From NCBI RefSeq assembly GCF_014145675.1, contig NZ_JACGZW010000007.1, forward strand, positions 434,001 to 498,000: DNA of 64,000 nt, given 5' to 3'. The translations under genes were made by a program, and so were the position numbers. Shown piece after piece: positions 57,058 through 64,000 of the stretch (positions are counted from its first letter, which is position 1; each line of letters starts with the position of its first letter). The notes below the pieces were generated by a model. It was not told where the DNA came from. It made no database searches and was given only the letters and a program-made list of their open reading frames with translations. The stretch comes from Amycolatopsis dendrobii (GTDB lineage Bacteria; Actinomycetota; Actinomycetes; Mycobacteriales; Pseudonocardiaceae).

Positions 57058-57099
57058 GCCGGCGCCGATCACGTAGCCCCCCGAGTGATCGGCGTCGGC
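57058..57099. repeat. 15-bp imperfect inverted repeat before the TetR gene
   Basis: GCCGGCGCCGATCAC (57058-57072) and GTGATCGGCGTCGGC (57085-57099) pair at 14 of 15 positions. It lies about 60-100 bp before the TetR gene and may be an operator or hairpin. Confidence 0.35.
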
Positions 57100-57133
57100 G
57101 GCGCCCCGGTTCTCGCGCCAAGTGCCGAAAAAG

Positions 57134-57145
57134 GTGTCCAGACCA
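57134..57145. promoter_or_regulatory. imperfect DasR-like site before the TetR gene
   Basis: GTGTCCAGACCA matches the DasR consensus at 10 of 12 positions (T is allowed at the second) and lies just upstream of the -10 TAGACT of the TetR gene. Confidence 0.2.
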
Positions 57146-57147
57146 CC

Positions 57148-57153
57148 TAGACT
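57148..57153 (+). promoter_or_regulatory. -10 element of the TetR gene, leaderless type
   Basis: TAGACT lies six bases before the ATG at 57160. Confidence 0.45.
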
Positions 57154-57159
57154 GCCCGG

Positions 57160-57897
57160 ATGAGCAGCCCCACACGCAGGGGTCGCGCGCGAGCGGCTAC
57201 CGAATCCGACATCCGCCGGACCGCGCGGAACCTGCTGGTAGGCCAGGGCCCGGAAGCCGTCACGCTGCGGGCCATCGCCCGGGAGCTGGGGATTACCGCA
57301 CCGGCTCTGTACCGCTACTACGAATCCCGCGACGACCTGCTGGAAAGCCTCCGCCTCGACGTCTGCACCGACCTCGCCGCCGAAATCGCCGAGGACATCG
57401 CGGAGCTGAAGGACGAGGGCCTGCTGCAGCTGTTCCAGATCTGCAAAGGATTCCGCCGCTGGGCACTGACCCACACCAAGGAATTCACGCTGGTGTTCGC
57501 GTCGCCGACCGGGGCCACCGGCACCGCGACCGGCAGCGCGCTGCGCAGGCTCGACGAACCGTTCGGCCGGATCTTCCTCGCCGCGGCGGGCCACGTGCTC
57601 GCCCAGCACGACCTGGTGATGCCGCCGAACGACGTGGTCCCGCCCGAACTCCGCGACGACCTCACCGCGTTCCAGCAGGATCTGCTGACGGTGCTCAAGG
57701 AGTCCGGGCGGGAGATCCCGCCGGAGAAGCTGGACCTCGGGCTCACCTACCTGATGATCACCTTCTGGGCGCGGCTCTACGGCCACGTCACCCTCGAGGT
57801 GTTCGGCAACTACCCGATCCCGGTGTCCAAACCGGACGTGCTGTTCGAGGCCATGCTCACCGACCTCGCCCGCGACGTCGGCCTGTACAGCGATTAG
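57160..57897 (+). CDS. TetR-family transcription regulator with WHG domain
   Basis: The 245-residue protein has the N-terminal TetR helix-turn-helix (about residues 15-65, with TLRAIARELGITAPALYRYYESRDDLLE) and a C-terminal ligand domain. Its RRWALTHTKEFTLVFASP region resembles the WHG (TetR_C_33-type) domain. The stop overlaps the convergent SDR gene by four bases, so the two genes end against each other. The SDR is a plausible target. The ligand is unknown. Confidence 0.88.
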   Translation: MSSPTRRGRARAATESDIRRTARNLLVGQGPEAVTLRAIARELGITAPALYRYYESRDDLLESLRLDVCTDLAAEIAEDIAELKDEGLLQLFQICKGFRRWALTHTKEFTLVFASPTGATGTATGSALRRLDEPFGRIFLAAAGHVLAQHDLVMPPNDVVPPELRDDLTAFQQDLLTVLKESGREIPPEKLDLGLTYLMITFWARLYGHVTLEVFGNYPIPVSKPDVLFEAMLTDLARDVGLYSD

Positions 57898-58631
57898 GCC
57901 GCGTGGCCGCCGTCGACCGAGATGGTCGAGCCGGTCACGTACGCGCTGGCCGGCGAGGCGAGGAACGCCACCGTGTCAGCCACTTCCGAGGGCTTGCCGT
58001 ACCGGCCCGCCGCGGTCATCGATGCCTGGTCCGCGGCGTACGGCCCGTCGGCCGGGTTCATCTCGGTGTCGGTCGGTCCCGGGTGCACCAGGTTCACCGT
58101 CACGCCGTTCGCCGCCAGTTCACGGGCCAGCGCCTTGGTCAGCCCCACCATCGCGGACTTGCTGACCGCGTACAGCACCATCCCCGGCCCCGGCACGCGA
58201 TCGGTCACGCAGCTGCCGATGGTGATCACGCGGCCGCCTTCGCCGAGGTGCTTGGCCGCTGCCTTGGTCGCGGCCAGCACGCCGCGCACGTTCACCGCGA
58301 GCACGCGGTCGACGTCGTCCATCCCGGTCTGCTCCAGCGGGCCGACGAAACCGACGCCCGCGTTGTTGACCAGCACGTCCAGCCGCCCGAACTCGGCGAC
58401 CGCCGCCTCCACCGCGGCCTCGACCGCCGCCGAATCCGCGTTGTCCGCACCGACCGCGAGCGCCCGCCGCCCGAGCGCCTTGATCCGGTCGACCACGTCC
58501 GCGGCCTGCTCGGCGTTCACCGCGTAGGTGAGCACCACGTCCGCCCCAGCCTCGGCGAGCCGCAGTGCCGTCGCCGCACCGATTCCGCGGCTCCCGCCAG
58601 TCACCAGCGCCACTTTGCCGTCGAGGTTCAT
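57894..58631 (-). CDS. SDR family oxidoreductase, FabG-like
   Basis: The 245-residue short-chain dehydrogenase has the NADP-type motif TGGSRGIG at residues 12-19, NNAGVG near 90, the catalytic Ser in TIGSC near 140 and YAVSK (Tyr and Lys) near 155, and the final GSTISVDGG. It is a classical SDR close to 3-oxoacyl-ACP reductases in form, but many such proteins act on other ketones. The ATG at 58631 has GGAAAGGAC directly ahead. It is convergent with the TetR gene, which it overlaps by four bases, and divergent from the ABC transporter operon. Confidence 0.88.
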   Translation of the reverse strand: MNLDGKVALVTGGSRGIGAATALRLAEAGADVVLTYAVNAEQAADVVDRIKALGRRALAVGADNADSAAVEAAVEAAVAEFGRLDVLVNNAGVGFVGPLEQTGMDDVDRVLAVNVRGVLAATKAAAKHLGEGGRVITIGSCVTDRVPGPGMVLYAVSKSAMVGLTKALARELAANGVTVNLVHPGPTDTEMNPADGPYAADQASMTAAGRYGKPSEVADTVAFLASPASAYVTGSTISVDGGHAA

Positions 58632-58784
58632 GTCCGTCCTTTCCGTTTGTTTCGCTTTCAACCATCGAAGCGCCGAACAGCGGGCGAGGCTGGCGTCTTT
58701 CGGTCGTGGCGGTTCGATTCCGCACCCGGGCGGCCACAGCGTGTGACAGACTCCGGCCAGCGGGAAAACGGGGAGGGGGACGGG

Positions 58785-59660
58785 TTGCTGCACGTCCAAG
58801 AGCTGGTGAAGGTCTACAGCCAGCGCCGCGTGGTCGACACCGTGTCGTTCAGCCTGCGACCGGGCACGGTGACCGCGTTCCTCGGACCGAACGGCGCCGG
58901 GAAATCGACCACGCTGCGGATGATCTGCGGCCTGACCACGCCGACGTCCGGCACCGCGACCATCGCCGGCCGCCGTTTCGGCGAGTGGCCCAATCCGGCA
59001 CACGTCGCGGGGGTGCTGCTCGACGCGTCCGCCGTGCACCCGGGCCGCACCGGGAGACATCATCTGCTCAACGCCGCGAAACTCATGCGGCTGCCCGCCG
59101 CCAGGGTGGACCAGGTGCTCGGACAGGTCGGCCTCTCCGACGCGGCGAACCGGCGGATCGGCAAGTACAGCCTCGGCATGCGGCAGCGGCTCGGCATCGC
59201 GCAGGCGCTGCTGTGCGATCCGCCGGTGCTGATCCTCGACGAACCGATCAACGGCCTCGACCCGGACGGCATCCGCTCCACCAGGCAGTTGCTGCGCGGG
59301 TACGCCCAGCGCGGCGGCACCGTGCTGCTGTCCAGCCACGTGCTGTCCGAAGTGGACCAGACCGCGGACCGCGTGGTGATGATCGGCCAGGGCCGCGTCG
59401 TCGCCGACGGTCCGCTGGAGAGCTTCGCCGGACCGGCCCGCACGCTTATCCGCACCGCCGACCTTCCCCGGCTGACCTCGGCGCTGCACAACGCCAGGCT
59501 CGAACTGCGCCAAACCAGCGCGGACGGGGTGTCCGTCGCCGCCCCGATGAAACAGGTGTCCGACCTCGCGTTCGCCGCCCGCGTGCAGGTGCTGGAGCTG
59601 CGCGAGGAACAGCAGAACCTGGAAGAGCTTTTCTTCCGGCTCACCGGAGGAGCCCGATGA
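58785..59660 (+). CDS. ABC transporter ATP-binding protein, drug-exporter type
   Basis: The 291-residue ATPase has Walker A GPNGAGKST near residues 35-43, the signature YSLGMRQRLGIAQALL near 132-147 and Walker B VLILDEPINGLDPDG near 152-166, with HVL as the switch. This is the CcmA/DrrA type, with a C-terminal 80-residue extension. The start is a TTG at 58785, chosen because GGGAGGGGGA lies just ahead; a GTG 14 codons upstream (58743) is the alternative. Its stop overlaps the permease start by four bases (ATGA). Substrate unknown. Confidence 0.88.
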   Translation: MLHVQELVKVYSQRRVVDTVSFSLRPGTVTAFLGPNGAGKSTTLRMICGLTTPTSGTATIAGRRFGEWPNPAHVAGVLLDASAVHPGRTGRHHLLNAAKLMRLPAARVDQVLGQVGLSDAANRRIGKYSLGMRQRLGIAQALLCDPPVLILDEPINGLDPDGIRSTRQLLRGYAQRGGTVLLSSHVLSEVDQTADRVVMIGQGRVVADGPLESFAGPARTLIRTADLPRLTSALHNARLELRQTSADGVSVAAPMKQVSDLAFAARVQVLELREEQQNLEELFFRLTGGAR

Positions 59661-60424
59661 TCCCGGCACAGGCGCCCGCCTGGCAGGCCCCGGCGCAGCG
59701 GCGCGCGTCGTTCGGCACCGTGGTTGGCGTCGAACTGCGGAAGATGACCGCGACGGTGGCGGACAAGATCCTGGTGCTCTCCGCGCCGATCCTGCTGGTG
59801 ACGCTGTCGCTGCTGTTCTTGCAGGGCGGACTGCGCGACTACACGCTCGACAAGCAACTGCTGCCGGTGTTCCTCACGATCCGGCTCGGCGCGGTGCTGA
59901 TGAACGTCGTGCTCGTGAAGCTGATCGCCGCCGAATGGCATTACCGCAGCTCGCAGCCGACCCTGCTCGCCCAGCCGTCGCGGCTGCGCTACGTGCTCGC
60001 GCAGGCCACCATCGCGGTCGGGGTCTGGCTGATCACTTCCGGGCTGAACCTGCTGATGACCTTCACCTACTACCGAAGCCAGCTCGAGGGATACGACACG
60101 CAGTTCCTGCTCGACGCCCGGCCGGGCGCGATGGTCACGACGATCCTGCTCGGCGGGTTCTGCATGACCCTGCTCGCGGTCACCATCGGCTGGCTGATCC
60201 CCAACACCGCCGGATCGATCACCGCCTACGTCCTGCTGTCGCTGCTGTTCGTGTTCCTGCAGAGCGGCATCGACTACGCGGGATGGGTCGATCCGGCCGA
60301 ACCCGCGCGGCAGCTCGCGGGAATCGCCAAGCACGGACCGGTCGCGCTGGCCACGTCGCTGGTGGTGTGGATCGGCCTCGCCGGGGTCGCGATCTGGCGG
60401 GCGGGCACGCGCGAAGCGGCGTGA
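59657..60424 (+). CDS. ABC-2 type transporter permease
   Basis: The 255-residue membrane protein is the partner of the ATPase it overlaps by four bases. Six helices are predicted: about residues 38-58, 72-92, 113-136, 157-180, 188-205 and 228-248. The first loop motif EWHYRSSQPTLLAQPSRLRYVLAQ matches the cytoplasmic segment of ABC-2 permeases. Together they form a complete exporter. Confidence 0.86.
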   Translation: MIPAQAPAWQAPAQRRASFGTVVGVELRKMTATVADKILVLSAPILLVTLSLLFLQGGLRDYTLDKQLLPVFLTIRLGAVLMNVVLVKLIAAEWHYRSSQPTLLAQPSRLRYVLAQATIAVGVWLITSGLNLLMTFTYYRSQLEGYDTQFLLDARPGAMVTTILLGGFCMTLLAVTIGWLIPNTAGSITAYVLLSLLFVFLQSGIDYAGWVDPAEPARQLAGIAKHGPVALATSLVVWIGLAGVAIWRAGTREAA

Positions 60425-60431
60425 CCGCGGG

Positions 60432-61070
60432 TCAGCCTGCCAGCGAGCCGCCACCGGGGTCGACCGCGTTCAGGTAGGCCTCGGCGGCCTTCTGCGCGTC
60501 CGGACAGAACTGCTGAGCGGTCTGGCGGTCGACGTCGACACTGTCGCCGGGGACCGGACCCTTGCCCGCCTCGGTGCCGACCCGGACCGTGACGACCTGC
60601 AGCGAGCCGGTGTTCACCGCGACCACGCAGCCGTATCCCTGGAGCTGGGAAACCGCGTAGTAGCGGTCCAGCACCAGCATCCGGCGGAAGTGGTGGACGC
60701 TGTAGTCGTAGACCTTCCACCAGCCGGGCCACGGCTCCGGAATGCGCTGGTCCGGGTCCATCGAGCCGACCTCGACCTGCGTGCCCGCCGACCGCTGCAT
60801 GACGCAGGCCTTGGCATACGGGTTGAACATCGGCGAACTGCCGCCGAGGGCGCCCAGCAACTGCGGGTTCTTCTCGAACTGCGAACAGTCGCCGGGAAAC
60901 AGCTTCGGCCTGCTCGTGATGACCGGCAGCGTGTCGTAAGCGATCGAATCCGCCGGCAGCCGCGGCGCGGGTTTCCCCGGCGGCGGAGCGGGCGCGACGG
61001 CGCACCCGGGCAGCAAAGCCGCCGCTGCGACAGCGCTCGCGATGATCGCGGTGATCGCTCGGTTACGCAC
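60432..61070 (-). CDS. lipoprotein of unknown function, possibly DUF3558-like
   Basis: The 212-residue protein has a lipoprotein signal peptide, MRNRAITAIIASAVAAAALLPGC, with Cys23, then a Pro-rich linker. The mature domain has five further Cys-containing positions (GDCSQFE, KACVMQR, YGCVVAV, QFCPDA), enough for two disulfides, as in DUF3558 proteins, but the match is loose. The GTG at 61070 follows TACTGT at seven-base spacing, a leaderless layout; another GTG three codons upstream (61079) is possible. It lies just after leuS on the same strand, beyond a hairpin terminator. Confidence 0.7.
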   Translation of the reverse strand: MRNRAITAIIASAVAAAALLPGCAVAPAPPPGKPAPRLPADSIAYDTLPVITSRPKLFPGDCSQFEKNPQLLGALGGSSPMFNPYAKACVMQRSAGTQVEVGSMDPDQRIPEPWPGWWKVYDYSVHHFRRMLVLDRYYAVSQLQGYGCVVAVNTGSLQVVTVRVGTEAGKGPVPGDSVDVDRQTAQQFCPDAQKAAEAYLNAVDPGGGSLAG

Positions 61071-61077
61071 GGAAAGC

Positions 61078-61083
61078 ACAGTA
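61078..61083 (-). promoter_or_regulatory. -10 element of the lipoprotein gene, leaderless type
   Basis: On the minus strand TACTGT is followed by seven bases and the GTG at 61070. It directly follows the leuS terminator. Confidence 0.4.
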
Positions 61084-61110
61084 CCGGCCCGGGATCGGCT
61101 CCCGGGCCGG
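61084..61110 (-). terminator. terminator of leuS
   Basis: CCGGCCCGGGA (61084-61094) and TCCCGGGCCGG (61100-61110) pair perfectly around a five-base loop, 12 bases after the leuS stop on the minus strand. Confidence 0.7.
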
Positions 61111-61121
61111 AACGAGCTTTT

Positions 61122-64000
<2,879 letters not shown>

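Noticed and set aside
58706..58726. GGTTCGATTCC, like a tRNA T-loop, near 58711.
   Set aside because: No matching anticodon arm, D arm or seven-base acceptor stem is found around it, and the T-stem itself has a mismatch.

Overview
The window looks like chromosomal DNA of a high-GC actinomycete of the Pseudonocardiales, most probably Amycolatopsis-like. Base composition is very GC-rich and uniform, and GTG starts are frequent. The central block (ino1, PadR regulator, DUF5318 protein, class A PBP, GT87 glycosyltransferase, rpsF, ssb, rpsR, rplI, dnaB) repeats, from memory, the order of the Mycobacterium tuberculosis segment Rv0046c to Rv0058, with leuS (Rv0041 in that genome) also nearby. An AftB-type arabinosyltransferase, an EspG/PPE-like cassette and a DasR-type operator fit the same group.

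Layout. 1-8.0 kb: end of an ABC-2 permease, an unknown gene, trmB, then a two-gene FtsX-type ABC exporter divergent from a histidine kinase/response regulator pair. 8.0-20.1 kb: amidohydrolase, SDR, AftB, a secreted SdrD_B-domain protein, a Tat-exported PhoX-like protein, an MFS/MarR pair, a HAD phosphatase, a SAM methyltransferase and ino1. 20.2-31.1 kb: PadR regulator, DUF5318 protein, two tandem class A PBPs, a divergent oxidoreductase/ROK pair and the GT87 protein. 31.1-35.0 kb: endonuclease IV and three tandem related secreted proteins with a shared C-terminal anchor. 35.0-42.3 kb: rpsF-ssb-rpsR-rplI, a four-gene type VII-associated cassette, a 715-bp gap with a DnaA-box cluster, and dnaB. 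42.5-51.7 kb: YCII protein, extradiol dioxygenase, a very large chaplin-like repeat protein with a secreted neighbour, and an AI-2E-type permease overlapping a second two-component system. 51.7-64 kb: lipoprotein, DUF1707 protein, rbsK/ParB-like/ptsI cluster with a DasR-type site, TetR/SDR pair, ABC transporter, lipoprotein and the 3' part of leuS.

How it fits together. Much of the window concerns the cell envelope: peptidoglycan synthesis (two PBPs), arabinogalactan capping (AftB), glycosyl transfer (GT87), inositol supply (ino1) and several surface-exposed proteins. DNA replication genes (ssb, dnaB) and ribosomal proteins sit among them. Regulation looks local: many regulators lie beside or divergent from their probable targets, with palindromes in the shared intergenic DNA. 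At least fourteen genes carry a TANNNT element 6-7 nt before the start codon and are probably translated from leaderless mRNAs. Convergent gene pairs are usually separated by strong symmetrical hairpin terminators.

The most interesting undescribed candidates are the secreted trio at 32.0-35.0 kb, the 14-repeat chaplin-like protein at 44.0-47.1 kb and the DnaA-box cluster ahead of dnaB.
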